From contig NZ_MDEE01000044.1 in assembly GCF_002939865.1 (NCBI RefSeq), forward strand, positions 1-35,726: a stretch of DNA of 35,726 bases, read 5' to 3'. This document shows positions 22,322-32,840 of this stretch, piece by piece (within the stretch, counting starts at the first letter, position 1; each line of letters begins with the position of its first letter). The DNA comes from Xanthomonas dyei. Lineage in GTDB: Bacteria; Pseudomonadota; Gammaproteobacteria; Xanthomonadales; Xanthomonadaceae. A program made the translations under genes and the position numbers. Below the pieces are notes generated by a model, which worked only from the letters and a program-made list of their open reading frames with translations, was not told the origin of the DNA and searched no databases.

Positions 22322-22389
22322 CGTAGGAGCGCACCGGGGCGCGATGGGCTTTCCTGATAATGCCCATCGCGCCCGGGTGCGCTCCTACG
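22322..22389. repeat. Long REP-like inverted repeat between msrP and msrQ
   Basis: Arms 22322-22349 and 22362-22389 pair over 14 bp (CGTAGGAGCGCACC and complement), one G-G mismatch, then 13 bp (GGGCGCGATGGGC and complement), leaving a 12-nt loop. Arms rich in GTAGGAGCGC look like a dispersed Xanthomonas palindromic repeat. Sitting inside a two-gene operon, it could affect how much msrQ is made from the msrP transcript. Confidence 0.9.
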
Positions 22390-22418
22390 CGATGGATGTC
22401 ACGCTGACGGTTGCCGCA

Positions 22419-23387
22419 CTAGAACCACTTCTTCAGGTCCATACCCGCATACAGCGATGCCACCTGATCGGCATAGCCGTTGAACGGCTTGGTCGCGATA
22501 CGTTCGGCAAACAGCTTGCTGGCGGTACCGGCGATGCGGCGCTCGGTCTTCTGGCTCCAGCGCGGGTGGTCCACCGCCGGGTTGACGTTGGAAAAGAAGC
22601 CGTATTCCGAAGGCTGCAGATCGTGCCAGGCGGTCTCGGGCATCTTTTCGACGAAGCGAATTTCCACAATCGACTTGATGCTCTTGAAGCCGTACTTCCA
22701 CGGCACCACCAGACGCAATGGCGCGCCGTTCTGCTGTGGCAGCGGTTTCCCGTACAGGCCGGTGGCCAGCAAGGCCAGCGGATGCATCGCTTCATCGATG
22801 CGCAAGCCTTCGCGGTAAGGCCAGTCGATCGAGCGGTAGCGCACGCCCGGCATCTGCTGCGGGTCGGCCAGGGTGGTGAAGGAGACGTACTTGGCTTTGG
22901 AGGTCGGCGCGAAACGCTTGAGCACCTCGCCCAACGGCACGCCGGTCCACGGGATCACCATCGACCAACCTTCCACGCAGCGCAGCCGGTAGATGCGCTC
23001 TTCCGGCGTGATGCCCTTGAGCAATTCGTCCAGCGACAGGCTGCCGGGCTTTTCGCATTCGCCGCTCACCTTCATCGACCACGGCGACAGCTTGAGCGTT
23101 TTGGCGGCCTTCGACGGATCGGTCTTGTCGGTGCCGAACTCATAGAAATTGTTGTAGCTGGTGACGTCTCCCAGCTTGGTCAATTCTTCGGTGGTGCGGA
23201 AGCCGCTCCGCGCCTGCGCCGGCGTCACTACCGTCTTGGGCGGTGGCGGCGGGTCGGCCTCGGCGCACCCGGCAATGCCCAGTGCCGGGGTCAGCGCAAA
23301 CAGCTGCAGCAGCCGGCGCCGGTCGCGGTAGACGGACTCATCGGTGATCTCGCTGGACGGCAGTTTGAAAGCATCGCGAAACGACAT
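22419..23387 (-). CDS. msrP: Periplasmic protein-methionine-sulfoxide reductase, catalytic subunit
   Basis: Molybdopterin enzyme that reduces methionine sulfoxide in periplasmic proteins. The 322 residues begin with a Tat signal ([12 protein letters not shown] at about 21-32, then a hydrophobic stretch ending IAGCAEAD). The molybdenum ligand is Cys137 in [47 protein letters not shown] and [13 protein letters not shown] follow, as in YedY/MsrP. The ATG at 23387 gives the full Tat N-region. It is the first gene of the msrP-msrQ operon, divergent from serC over 176 bp. Confidence 0.96.
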   Translation of the reverse strand: MSFRDAFKLPSSEITDESVYRDRRRLLQLFALTPALGIAGCAEADPPPPPKTVVTPAQARSGFRTTEELTKLGDVTSYNNFYEFGTDKTDPSKAAKTLKLSPWSMKVSGECEKPGSLSLDELLKGITPEERIYRLRCVEGWSMVIPWTGVPLGEVLKRFAPTSKAKYVSFTTLADPQQMPGVRYRSIDWPYREGLRIDEAMHPLALLATGLYGKPLPQQNGAPLRLVVPWKYGFKSIKSIVEIRFVEKMPETAWHDLQPSEYGFFSNVNPAVDHPRWSQKTERRIAGTASKLFAERIATKPFNGYADQVASLYAGMDLKKWF

Positions 23388-23563
23388 GGCAGGCTCCGGC
23401 AGTGGCTGCAGCGTGAGAGTAGCCCACCGGGGCGGAAGTTCGTCCCGTGGCTGTCACCACGTTACGTGAGGCTCAGTCAAAAGGATGCAGCTGCAACTTT
23501 TTTGCCCGCTGCCAAGCCCGATGCGCTGCGGCATACTAGAAGGCTAGCTCGACAAGGTGTGCC

Positions 23564-24649
23564 ATGACACGCGCGTTCAATTTCAGTGCCGGCCCTGCAA
23601 CATTGCCGGAATCGGTCCTGCGGCAGGCGCAGGCGGAGATGGTCGAGTGGAATGGCGTTGGCGCCTCGATCGTGGAAATCAGCCACCGCAGCGCCGATTT
23701 CATGGCCGTCGCGGCCGCGGCCGAAGCCGATCTGCGCAGTTTGTTGTCGATTCCCGACGACTACGCGGTGCTGTTTACCGCCGGTGGCGCCACCACCATC
23801 CAGGCGCTGTTGCCGCTGAATTTCGCCGCGCCCGGGCAGGCTGCCGATTATGTGATCACCGGGCACTGGGGCAAGACCGCAATCAAGCAGGCGGCGCCGT
23901 ACGTGGATGCGCGCATTGCCGCAGACGCACAGGCAGATGGGTTTATCGACATCCCGCCGGTGGCCAGCTGGACCTTGTCGCCGCACTCGGCCTACGTGCA
24001 CATCACCGCCAACGAGACCATTCACGGCGTCGAATTTCGCGACACGCCGGATGTCGGCACCTTGCCGCTGTTCGCCGATTTCAGCTCGTCGATTGCGTCC
24101 GAGCCGCTGGACATTTCGCGCTATGGGTTGATCTACGCCGGTGCGCAAAAGAATCTGGGCCCGGTCGGCATTTCGGTGCTGATCGTGCGTCGCGATCTGC
24201 TGGAGCGCGCCGGTCAACCGCGTGCGGACATCTTCAACTATGCCTCGCATGCCGCGCGCGATTCGATGCTCAACACCCCGCCGACCTGGAACTGGTACCT
24301 GCTCGGGCTCACCGTGAAGTGGATGCTCGAACAGGGCGGGGTGGAAGAGTTCGCGCGTCGCAACGCCGAGAAAGCCGCGTTGGTGTACGGCGTCATCGAT
24401 GGTTCGGGCGGCTTCTACCGCAACCTGATCAAGCCGGCGGTGCGCTCGCGTATGAATATTCCGTTCTTTCTGCCGAACGAGCAGCTGGACGCATTGTTCG
24501 TCAGCGAATCCAAGGCCGCCGGCCTGTTGGCACTGAAGGGCCATAAAGCCGTCGGCGGCATCCGCGCCTCGCTTTACAACGCCATGCCGGTGGCTGGCGC
24601 GCAAGCGCTGGTCGCCTTCATGCACGACTTTCAGCAGCGTCACGGCTGA
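23564..24649 (+). CDS. serC: Phosphoserine aminotransferase
   Basis: PLP enzyme converting 3-phosphohydroxypyruvate and glutamate to phosphoserine in serine synthesis; it also acts in pyridoxal phosphate synthesis. 361 residues, normal length. Seen: [15 protein letters not shown] at the start, [37 protein letters not shown] and the PLP lysine Lys196 in [12 protein letters not shown]. The last part ends SLYNAMP as in the family. A CATACT box about 30 bp upstream could be its -10. pheA starts 66 bp after the stop. Neighbouring pheA and aroA fit the conserved serC-pheA-aroA order. Confidence 0.97.
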   Translation: MTRAFNFSAGPATLPESVLRQAQAEMVEWNGVGASIVEISHRSADFMAVAAAAEADLRSLLSIPDDYAVLFTAGGATTIQALLPLNFAAPGQAADYVITGHWGKTAIKQAAPYVDARIAADAQADGFIDIPPVASWTLSPHSAYVHITANETIHGVEFRDTPDVGTLPLFADFSSSIASEPLDISRYGLIYAGAQKNLGPVGISVLIVRRDLLERAGQPRADIFNYASHAARDSMLNTPPTWNWYLLGLTVKWMLEQGGVEEFARRNAEKAALVYGVIDGSGGFYRNLIKPAVRSRMNIPFFLPNEQLDALFVSESKAAGLLALKGHKAVGGIRASLYNAMPVAGAQALVAFMHDFQQRHG

Positions 24650-24715
24650 GTCCCATCTTCGACCGCGGCGCAGGCCGCGCAGGCGCTTGCGCCGTTTCTC
24701 AAGGAATGCCCAGCG

Positions 24716-25939
24716 ATGGCTCCCAAGCCCACTAAACCCACTGCTGCCAAGAGCAGCAAGACCAAAACAGCGAGCACGTCTGCGGACACATCGTCGGCCA
24801 AACAGGTGGCCAAGCCCGCAACCACGCCGGGCAAGGCCATCGGCAAGCCTGCCGCCGCCGCACCGGTGCTGGCCGATGTGCGCGCCAAGATCGACGAGAT
24901 CGACCGCAACATCCAGGCCTTGATCGCCGAGCGCGCCAACTTTGCCCATCAGGTCGGCAAGGCCAAGGGCAAGCTCGCCGCAGCGGTGGATTACTACCGC
25001 CCCGAGCGCGAAGCGCAGGTGCTGCGCATGGTGGTGGACCGCAACGAAGGCCCGCTCAGCGACGAAGTGCTGGTGCACGTGTATCGCGAAATCATGTCGG
25101 CCTGCCTGGCCCAGCAGGAGCCGTTGAAGATCGGTTACCTCGGCCCCGAGGGCACTTTCAGCCAGCAGGCCGTGCTCAAACATTTCGGTCGCTCGGCGGT
25201 TGGCCTGCCGATGGCGACCATCGAAGAAGTGTTCCAGGAAGTGGAAGCCGGCAACGCCGATTTCGGTGTGGTGCCGGTAGAGAATTCGGGGCAGGGCACC
25301 ATCCAGGTCACGCTGGATATGTTCCTGACCTCCAACCTGAAAATCTGCGGCGAAGTCGAGCTGCGCGTGCATCAGTATCTGCTCTCGCGCAACGGCCGGC
25401 TGGAAGATATCGAGCGCATCTATGCGCATTCGCAATCCTTCGCACAGACTGCCGGCTGGCTGCGCTCGCACCTGCCCAAGGTGGAAAAGATTGCGGTGTC
25501 CAGCAATGCCGAAGGCGCGCGGCGCGCACGCAATGCCGAAGATGCTGCAGCCATCGGCGGCGAGAGTGCGGCGCATGTGTATGGCTTGAAGAAAGTCATC
25601 ATGAAGTCGATCGAAGACGACGACGACAACACCACGCGTTTTTTGGTGATTGGCCGGCAGATCTTCCCGTCGTCCGGCCACGACCGCACCTCGGTGCTGG
25701 TGTTTATCCACGACAAGCCGGGCGCGCTGTTCGATGTGCTCAGCCCGTTCGCACGGCACGGCATCAGCATGAACCGTATCGAGTCGCGGCCCTCGCACCA
25801 GGCCAAGTGGGAGTACGGGTTTTTCATCGACCTGGTCGGCCATGTGGAAGACGAGGCGATGAAGCAGGCATTGGCCGAACTGGAAGCGCATTCGGCACAG
25901 ATCAAGGTGCTGGGCTCGTATCCTGTCGCGATTCCCTAA
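24716..25939 (+). CDS. pheA: Bifunctional chorismate mutase/prephenate dehydratase
   Basis: Makes phenylpyruvate from chorismate by way of prephenate for phenylalanine synthesis. 407 residues. Residues 1-49 form a Lys/Ala/Thr/Ser/Pro-rich low-complexity tail not usual for the family. Chorismate mutase spans about 51-135 (LADVRAKIDEIDRNI, YYRPEREAQVL). Prephenate dehydratase starts about 138 (IGYLGPEGTFSQQA) with NTTRF at 305-309. A C-terminal ACT domain (about 325-400) has the GALF and ESRP motifs that bind phenylalanine, so feedback inhibition is likely. ATG at 24716 follows AAGGA by 11 bases and is the only start giving an open frame; an internal start would remove the tail. aroA follows after 112 bp. 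Confidence 0.95.
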   Translation: MAPKPTKPTAAKSSKTKTASTSADTSSAKQVAKPATTPGKAIGKPAAAAPVLADVRAKIDEIDRNIQALIAERANFAHQVGKAKGKLAAAVDYYRPEREAQVLRMVVDRNEGPLSDEVLVHVYREIMSACLAQQEPLKIGYLGPEGTFSQQAVLKHFGRSAVGLPMATIEEVFQEVEAGNADFGVVPVENSGQGTIQVTLDMFLTSNLKICGEVELRVHQYLLSRNGRLEDIERIYAHSQSFAQTAGWLRSHLPKVEKIAVSSNAEGARRARNAEDAAAIGGESAAHVYGLKKVIMKSIEDDDDNTTRFLVIGRQIFPSSGHDRTSVLVFIHDKPGALFDVLSPFARHGISMNRIESRPSHQAKWEYGFFIDLVGHVEDEAMKQALAELEAHSAQIKVLGSYPVAIP

Positions 25940-26051
25940 GCGCTCGATCACCCGCCCAACTGGCGCGCCGCCGCTCTGGCGATGACGGCGCTGCCATCTC
26001 TTACCAAGCGCATCGCCTGCATGGCGGCGGCGCAGCAATCGGATCATTCGC

Positions 26052-27368
26052 ATGAGCAGCAGCACGCAACACTGGATCGCGCAGCAGGGCAGCGCATTGC
26101 GCGGTACGTTGACCATTCCCGGCGACAAGTCAGTGTCGCATCGTGCGGTGATGTTTGCCGCGCTGGCCGATGGCATTTCGCAGATCGACGGGTTTCTTGA
26201 AGGCGAAGACACGCGCTCCACCGCGGCCATCTTCGCCAGGCTGGGCGTGCGGATCGACACGCCTTCTGCATCGCAGCGCATTGTGCATGGCGTCGGCGTG
26301 GATGGCTTGCAGCCGCCCACCGAGGCGTTGGATTGCGGCAACGCCGGCACCGGCATGCGTCTGCTCGCCGGCCTGTTGGCCGCGCAGCGTTTCGATAGCG
26401 TGCTGGTCGGCGATGCGTCCTTGTCCAAGCGGCCGATGCGGCGCGTGACCGGCCCGTTGGCGCAGATGGGCGCAAAGATCCAGACCCAGGACGACGGCAC
26501 GCCGCCCTTGCATGTGCACGGCGGTCAGGCACTGCACGGCATCGAGTTTGTGTCGCCGGTCGCTAGTGCGCAGGTCAAGTCGGCGGTGCTGCTGGCGGGT
26601 CTGTACGCGCAAGGCGAGACCTCGGTGACCGAGCCGCACCCCACGCGCGATTACACCGAACGCATGTTGTCTGCGTTCGGTGTGGAGATCGCGTTCTCGC
26701 CGGGCACCGCGCGCCTGCGTGGCGGCCAGCGCTTGCGTGCGACCGACATTGCAGTGCCTGGGGACTTTTCGTCGGCAGCGTTTTTCATCGTGGCTGCCAG
26801 CATCATTCCCGATTCGGAAGTCGTGCTGCGCGCAGTGGGCTTGAACCCGCGTCGCACCGGGCTGCTGGCTGCGCTGCGCTTGATGGGCGCGGACATCAGC
26901 GAAGAAAACCATGCCGAACACGGCGGCGAACCGGTGGCCGATCTGCGCGTGCGCTATGCGCCGTTACACGGTGCGCAGATCCCCGAAGCGCTGGTGCCGG
27001 ACATGATCGACGAGTTCCCGGCCTTGTTCGTCGCCGCTGCGGCTGCAAACGGCAAGACCGTCGTTACCGGCGCGGCCGAATTGCGGGTCAAGGAATCGGA
27101 TCGCCTGGCCGCCATGGCCACCGGCCTGCGCGCGCTCGGCGTGCAGGTCGATGAAACCCCGGATGGCGCCACGATTCACGGCGGTACGATTGGCAGTGGC
27201 GTGATCGAAAGCCATGGCGATCACCGCATTGCGATGGCCTTTGCCATTGCCGGCCAGCGTTCGACCGGCACCGTGCAGGTGAACGACATCGCCAACGTCG
27301 CCACGTCGTTCCCGGGCTTCGACACTCTGGCGCAGGGCGCCGGTTTTGGGCTCAGCGCTCTGGGCTGA
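26052..27368 (+). CDS. aroA: 3-phosphoshikimate 1-carboxyvinyltransferase (EPSP synthase)
   Basis: Penultimate shikimate-pathway enzyme: shikimate-3-phosphate plus PEP to EPSP. 438 residues. Motifs: GDKSVSHRAVM at about 24-34, GNAGTGMRLLAG at 96-107, GDASLSKRPMRRV, ASAQVKSAVLLAGLYA, MIDEFPALFVAAA, RVKESDRLAAMA, and DHRIAMAFAIAG. Several segments follow the class II pattern known from Agrobacterium CP4 EPSPS (SLSKRPM, NPRRTG, VKSAVLLAGL) rather than the E. coli class I pattern. Where CP4 has Ala in GNAATG, this protein has Gly99. Third gene of the serC-pheA-aroA group. Its 3' end overlaps the convergent tonB-like gene by 17 bp. Confidence 0.96.
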   Translation: MSSSTQHWIAQQGSALRGTLTIPGDKSVSHRAVMFAALADGISQIDGFLEGEDTRSTAAIFARLGVRIDTPSASQRIVHGVGVDGLQPPTEALDCGNAGTGMRLLAGLLAAQRFDSVLVGDASLSKRPMRRVTGPLAQMGAKIQTQDDGTPPLHVHGGQALHGIEFVSPVASAQVKSAVLLAGLYAQGETSVTEPHPTRDYTERMLSAFGVEIAFSPGTARLRGGQRLRATDIAVPGDFSSAAFFIVAASIIPDSEVVLRAVGLNPRRTGLLAALRLMGADISEENHAEHGGEPVADLRVRYAPLHGAQIPEALVPDMIDEFPALFVAAAAANGKTVVTGAAELRVKESDRLAAMATGLRALGVQVDETPDGATIHGGTIGSGVIESHGDHRIAMAFAIAGQRSTGTVQVNDIANVATSFPGFDTLAQGAGFGLSALG

Positions 27369-27930
27369 ACTCGACCGGCACCTGCACGCTGCTGACCACC
27401 GCATGGCCGTCGCGCGTGGCCGGTTCGAAGCGCCACTGGCGCAGGCTCTCGGTCACCGCTGCGTCCAGACGCGGGTCGTTGCTACCGCTGCGGTCGACGA
27501 TGGTCACCGCACGAACCTGACCTTGCATGTCCAGCTGCAGACGTGCGGTGCGGCTGCCCTGAATCCCGGCACGTTCCACCTCGGCCGGGTAGCTGGGCAT
27601 CGTATTGCCCGGTAATGGCTTGGCATCCACGCTGCTGATCGCCGCGCGTACCGGCTGATGCGCAATCATGGTCATCGCGCGCGGGCCATCCGCGCTGGGC
27701 AGAATCTGCCGGCTCGCGGCAGGCGCGGGGCGGGTGTCGGTGGCGAGCGACTCGTCGCTGTGCCTGGCCCACCACCAGGCCGGGATCACCACCAACAAGG
27801 CCAGCAGCGTTGCCCAAAGCCATGGCGAGGCGCTGTCATCCTGCGTGTTCTGTCCACGCCCGGACGCCGCAGGGGCGGAGCGCGACAGCGACGGCGTGTG
27901 GTGTGAAGAGGGATTCGAGATGAAGGACAT
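27352..27930 (-). CDS. TonB-like energy transducer, short
   Basis: 192-residue protein with an N-terminal cytoplasmic tail, one membrane helix at about 36-54 (WLWATLLALLVVIPAWWW), a short periplasmic linker and a TonB C-terminal domain at about 112-192 (SYPAEVERAGIQGSRTARL, DAAVTESLRQWRFEPA). TonB proteins couple inner-membrane proton force to outer-membrane receptors. ATG at 27930 (MSFISNP) is chosen; an upstream in-frame ATG 11 codons earlier has no better ribosome site. There is no ExbB/ExbD or receptor nearby. It converges with aroA, sharing 17 bp. Confidence 0.85.
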   Translation of the reverse strand: MSFISNPSSHHTPSLSRSAPAASGRGQNTQDDSASPWLWATLLALLVVIPAWWWARHSDESLATDTRPAPAASRQILPSADGPRAMTMIAHQPVRAAISSVDAKPLPGNTMPSYPAEVERAGIQGSRTARLQLDMQGQVRAVTIVDRSGSNDPRLDAAVTESLRQWRFEPATRDGHAVVSSVQVPVEFSPER

Positions 27931-28057
27931 GGCCGGCCTCCGGGCGCATCTTTGGGATGACACAACCAGTCTGGTCGGCGCTGCCTGAGGCGCAGCTAAG
28001 GCGAACGCCCGAGCTGCTGTTACTGGGCCGCAGTCGTTCAGTTTGGTGATGTTTTGA

Positions 28058-30238
<2,181 letters not shown>

Positions 30239-30397
30239 AAGCGGCTGCATCGGGCTTGTCGCGGTCGGCGTCGGCTGAAGAACATACGTCCGTGTCGCAT
30301 GGTTCTGGACGCCAGTGCTGTGCTCGCAGGCGGAGTCTGGTCTTTGATCACGCCGTGCGGGTAGCGCGTGACGTTGCCGCCACAGACACTAAAAAAC

Positions 30398-30439
30398 GCA
30401 CAAAAGAACGGGATCATCGCTGGTCCCGTTCTTTTGTGC
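30398..30439. terminator. Bidirectional terminator between serS and azoR
   Basis: A 16-bp perfect stem, GCACAAAAGAACGGGA (30398-30413) with its complement (30424-30439), over a 10-nt loop. On the plus strand the GC core is followed by TTCTTTT; on the minus strand the hairpin is followed by GTTTTTTAG. It can end serS and, more strongly, leftward transcripts from azoR. Confidence 0.85.
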
Positions 30440-30636
30440 AGGCCTCACTGTCCCCACCAGCAGTCCACACCGGCTATTGCGCACAAGGCGCGCCGCGTGC
30501 GGGGGCATGACGCGGCCGTGGTGTGCAACAACGCCTGCCATCACCGCGCAGTAGCAGGACGACACCCTGCGCGGCGTGCCGTGCTGGAAGCGATGTCACG
30601 TAGAACTCCCCGGTTTATCGGAAATCGGCTGTTACC

Positions 30637-30664
30637 AATCCCCAATCCCGACTCCCTAATCTCA
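30637..30664. repeat. Degenerate 7-nt periodic array
   Basis: Four units AATCCCC, AATCCCG, ACTCCCT, AATCTCA in tandem, 20 bp past the azoR stop on the minus strand. This is the same period and core as the perfect GATTCCC array at 7179-7220. Confidence 0.75.
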
Positions 30665-30684
30665 GCCGCACAAAGCCTGCGCGC

Positions 30685-31263
30685 TCAGGCTACGGCTTCT
30701 GCCGGCTGCTGCAGTTCGGCCAGCGCCTGCGCCAGCGCATTGCTGCGATGCTCTGGCGAATACGCCACGCCTTCGGCGCGCACGAAGGTGATGTCGTCGA
30801 TGCCCAGAAAGCCGAACAACTGGCGCAGATACGGCTCCTGGAAATCGTTGGTCGGGTCGGCATAGATGCCGCCGCGCGCGCTGGCGATGATGATGCGCTT
30901 GCCGCCAGCCAGTCCTTCCGGCCCCGTTGCGGTGTAGCGGAAGGTGCGCCCGGCAACCGCAATGCGGTCGATCCACGCCTTGAGCGTGGAGGGGATCGCG
31001 AAGTTGTACATCGGCGCGCCGATCACGATGACGTCTGCCTCCAAAAACTGCTGCATCGCCTGTTCGGCCGCCGCCGCTTCGGTTGCGTCGGCCTGCGCCA
31101 ACGAGCGCCCGGTCAGGTGCGGAAGCGGCTCCTGGTCCAGGTCGCGATAGGTCACCTGCAGCTGCGGGTGCAGCAGGCGCTGCTGGGCGACGGCGGCGGC
31201 ACTGAGTTCGCGGCTGATGGAGTTGGCGCCCAGGGCGCTGGAATCGAGATGGAGCAGCTTCAT
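30685..31263 (-). CDS. azoR: FMN-dependent NADH azoreductase/quinone reductase
   Basis: Flavodoxin-fold enzyme reducing quinones and azo compounds with NADH; bacterial homologues act in thiol and quinone stress. 192 residues. Seen: MKLLHLDSSALGANSISREL with the FMN phosphate loop at about 8-17, IGAPMYNFAIPSTLKAWID at about 81-99, and SARGG near 128, all family motifs. ATG at 31263. It is divergent from a LysR regulator over 115 bp, the usual arrangement when the regulator controls it. Confidence 0.93.
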   Translation of the reverse strand: MKLLHLDSSALGANSISRELSAAAVAQQRLLHPQLQVTYRDLDQEPLPHLTGRSLAQADATEAAAAEQAMQQFLEADVIVIGAPMYNFAIPSTLKAWIDRIAVAGRTFRYTATGPEGLAGGKRIIIASARGGIYADPTNDFQEPYLRQLFGFLGIDDITFVRAEGVAYSPEHRSNALAQALAELQQPAEAVA

Positions 31264-31329
31264 GGCGAAGACCTATGGCAAGCGGCAACGCCGCGGAGGG
31301 GCGCAGATTAGGTCGTTGCTCTGTTGGGA

Positions 31330-31370
31330 TAAAGGTGGTTAAATATCACTTATCGTTCTATCCATGGATA
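31330..31370. promoter_or_regulatory. Operator-like sequences between azoR and its LysR neighbour
   Basis: TATCCATGGATA (31359-31370) is a perfect 12-bp palindrome just upstream of the LysR ATG. GATAA (31329-31333) and TTATC (31350-31354) form an interrupted inverted repeat with AAGGTG...CAC inside. Both are plausible LysR-type sites (T-N11-A style); which regulator binds is inference. Confidence 0.4.
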
Positions 31371-31378
31371 CCTGAGCC

Positions 31379-32383
31379 ATGCACGACCTGAATGACCTGT
31401 ACTACTTTGCGATGGTGGTGGACCACGGCGGCTTCGCTGCTGCCGAGCGTGCGCTGGGGATCCCCAAGTCGCGCCTGAGCCGCCGTATCAGCCAACTCGA
31501 AACCGACCTGGGCGTGCGCTTGCTGCAACGCTCTACGCGGCGCTTCGCCGTCACTGACGTCGGTACCAGCGTGCACCGACACGCCCAGACCATGCTCGCC
31601 GAAGCCCAGGCCGCGCGCGAGGTGGTGGATCGTCTCAGTGCGGAGCCACGCGGTCTTGTACGTGTGAGCGTTCCTGTCTCGCTCGCGCAAATTCAATTGC
31701 CCAAGCTGCTACCCGAATTTCTGGCCAAGTACCCCAAGGTGCGGCTGCAGCTCAACATCAGCAACCGCCGCGTCGACGTCATCAACGAGGGCTACGACAT
31801 CGCACTACGCGTGCGTTCGCGCCTGGATGACGACGGCAGCCTGGTGATGCGCAGCTTCGGCCAGGTGCAGGAATTGTTGGTCGCCAGCCCCAAGTATCTG
31901 GACCGCGCCGGCCGGCCGAAAGACCCGAGCGAGCTGGCCAACCACACCACCATGAGCACCAGCGAAGACGAAGCGCATCAGCGCTGGGAACTGCACGGCC
32001 CCAACGGCGAAATGCGCCGCGTGGACCTGCAGCCGCGGCTGGCCGGTTTCGATTTTCCGCTACTGCAATCGATGGCGCGCGACGGCTTCGGCATCACCAT
32101 GCTGCCGGAAACTGTCTGCGCCGAAGCGGTGCGCAGCGGCGAACTGGAAGTGGTGCTGCCGCACTGGTCGCTGCCGCAGGGCATCTGCCACGCCGTGTTC
32201 GCCTCGCGCCGCGGCCTGCTGCCGGCGGTGCGGGTGTTCATCGACTTCCTGGCCGAACACCTGCCGCAGGAAATCGAACGCTCGCGCCTGGACTGCGGCG
32301 GCAATTGCGCCGAACTGGCCGAAAAGCTCAAGCGTGCAGCAGGCACTGCCGGCGCACCGCGCCTGGTGGCTGAAGCAGGCTGA
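31379..32383 (+). CDS. LysR-family transcriptional regulator
   Basis: 334 residues. The N-terminal winged helix-turn-helix (about 1-60: LNDLYYFAMVVDHGGFAAAERALGIPKSRLSRRISQLE in sections) is typical of the AaeR/DsbR-type LysR branch, followed by a periplasmic-binding-like effector domain (about 90-300). The effector is unknown. It is divergent from azoR, and homologous pairs often give quinone- or electrophile-responsive control of azoR. The C-terminal tail beyond about 305 (LDCGGNCAELAEKLKRAAG) is longer than usual. Start ATG at 31379, with a weak ribosome site. Confidence 0.9.
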   Translation: MHDLNDLYYFAMVVDHGGFAAAERALGIPKSRLSRRISQLETDLGVRLLQRSTRRFAVTDVGTSVHRHAQTMLAEAQAAREVVDRLSAEPRGLVRVSVPVSLAQIQLPKLLPEFLAKYPKVRLQLNISNRRVDVINEGYDIALRVRSRLDDDGSLVMRSFGQVQELLVASPKYLDRAGRPKDPSELANHTTMSTSEDEAHQRWELHGPNGEMRRVDLQPRLAGFDFPLLQSMARDGFGITMLPETVCAEAVRSGELEVVLPHWSLPQGICHAVFASRRGLLPAVRVFIDFLAEHLPQEIERSRLDCGGNCAELAEKLKRAAGTAGAPRLVAEAG

Positions 32384-32667
32384 GCGACGCACTGCTGATT
32401 GCGTCGGTGCCCCTCGCTGGCGAGTCGGTATCTTTCGCCGCGTAGGGTTAGCCCACTGGTTGACGCGCCGCCCGGCAAGCCGGGCGCGTAAGGCTAGCGA
32501 TGCCGCTTAGCAAAGCACGCCCGGGCATGCGAGAATGCGCGCCCGGAGCGATCCCGGGATTGGCAGAATCGCACTCGATGACCGTGCGGCCCTGTCGGGC
32601 GCCACCCGCGCAATGCGGATCGCCCACGTGACAACCGATACTTTCGGCGATCACGCGCAGCAGCATC

Positions 32668-32757
32668 GGAGAGATGGCCGAGCGGTTTAAGGCACCGGTC
32701 TTGAAAACCGGCGAAGGGTCAAACCTTCCGTGGGTTCGAATCCCACTCTCTCCGCCA
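32668..32757 (+). tRNA. tRNA-Ser(UGA)
   Basis: 90 nt including encoded CCA. Acceptor GGAGAGA (32668-32674) pairs with TCTCTCC (32747-32753), discriminator G at 32754, then CCA at 32755-32757. D-arm TGGCCGAGCGG, anticodon stem CCGGT/ACCGG with loop CTTGAAA and anticodon TGA at 32702-32704, a long class II variable arm (CGAAGGGTCAAACCTTCC) and T-arm GGGTTCGAATCCC. It reads UCA and other UCN codons. The integrase gene directly downstream points to its 3' half as the integration site. Confidence 0.97.
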
Positions 32758-32764
32758 GTCACCC

Positions 32765-32795
32765 TTAAATCATTGATTTAAATCATTAATTTTTT
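32765..32795. promoter_or_regulatory. A/T-rich palindrome and T tract after tRNA-Ser
   Basis: TTAAATCA and TGATTTAA (32765-32781) are perfect arms around a single T, followed by another AAATCATT and six T residues (32790-32795). It could end the tRNA transcript or bind the integrase or its regulator. Composition changes sharply here from the G/C-rich chromosome. Confidence 0.45.
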
Positions 32796-32840
32796 AGGTG
32801 GTTTGATTGGAGGCAGGAAGCATGCAGAGGAAACACTCGC

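Larger units (their letters stand above)
30239..30684. other. 446-bp gap: terminator and degenerate heptads only
   Basis: Between serS and the end of azoR. Apart from the bidirectional hairpin and the degenerate 7-nt array listed separately, I see no gene. Confidence 0.6.

Noticed and set aside
22344..23567. 407-codon plus-strand frame opposite msrP
   Set aside because: Antisense to msrP, which has its Tat signal and molybdenum-site cysteine intact.
23477..26500. 1007-codon minus-strand frame opposite serC, pheA and aroA
   Set aside because: Shadow of three recognised genes; His/Arg/Gln-rich composition typical of antisense frames in G/C-rich DNA.
32469..32486. GC-rich inverted repeat after the LysR gene as a terminator
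   Set aside because: The loop is only two bases in the full pairing and no T tract follows; not listed as a terminator.
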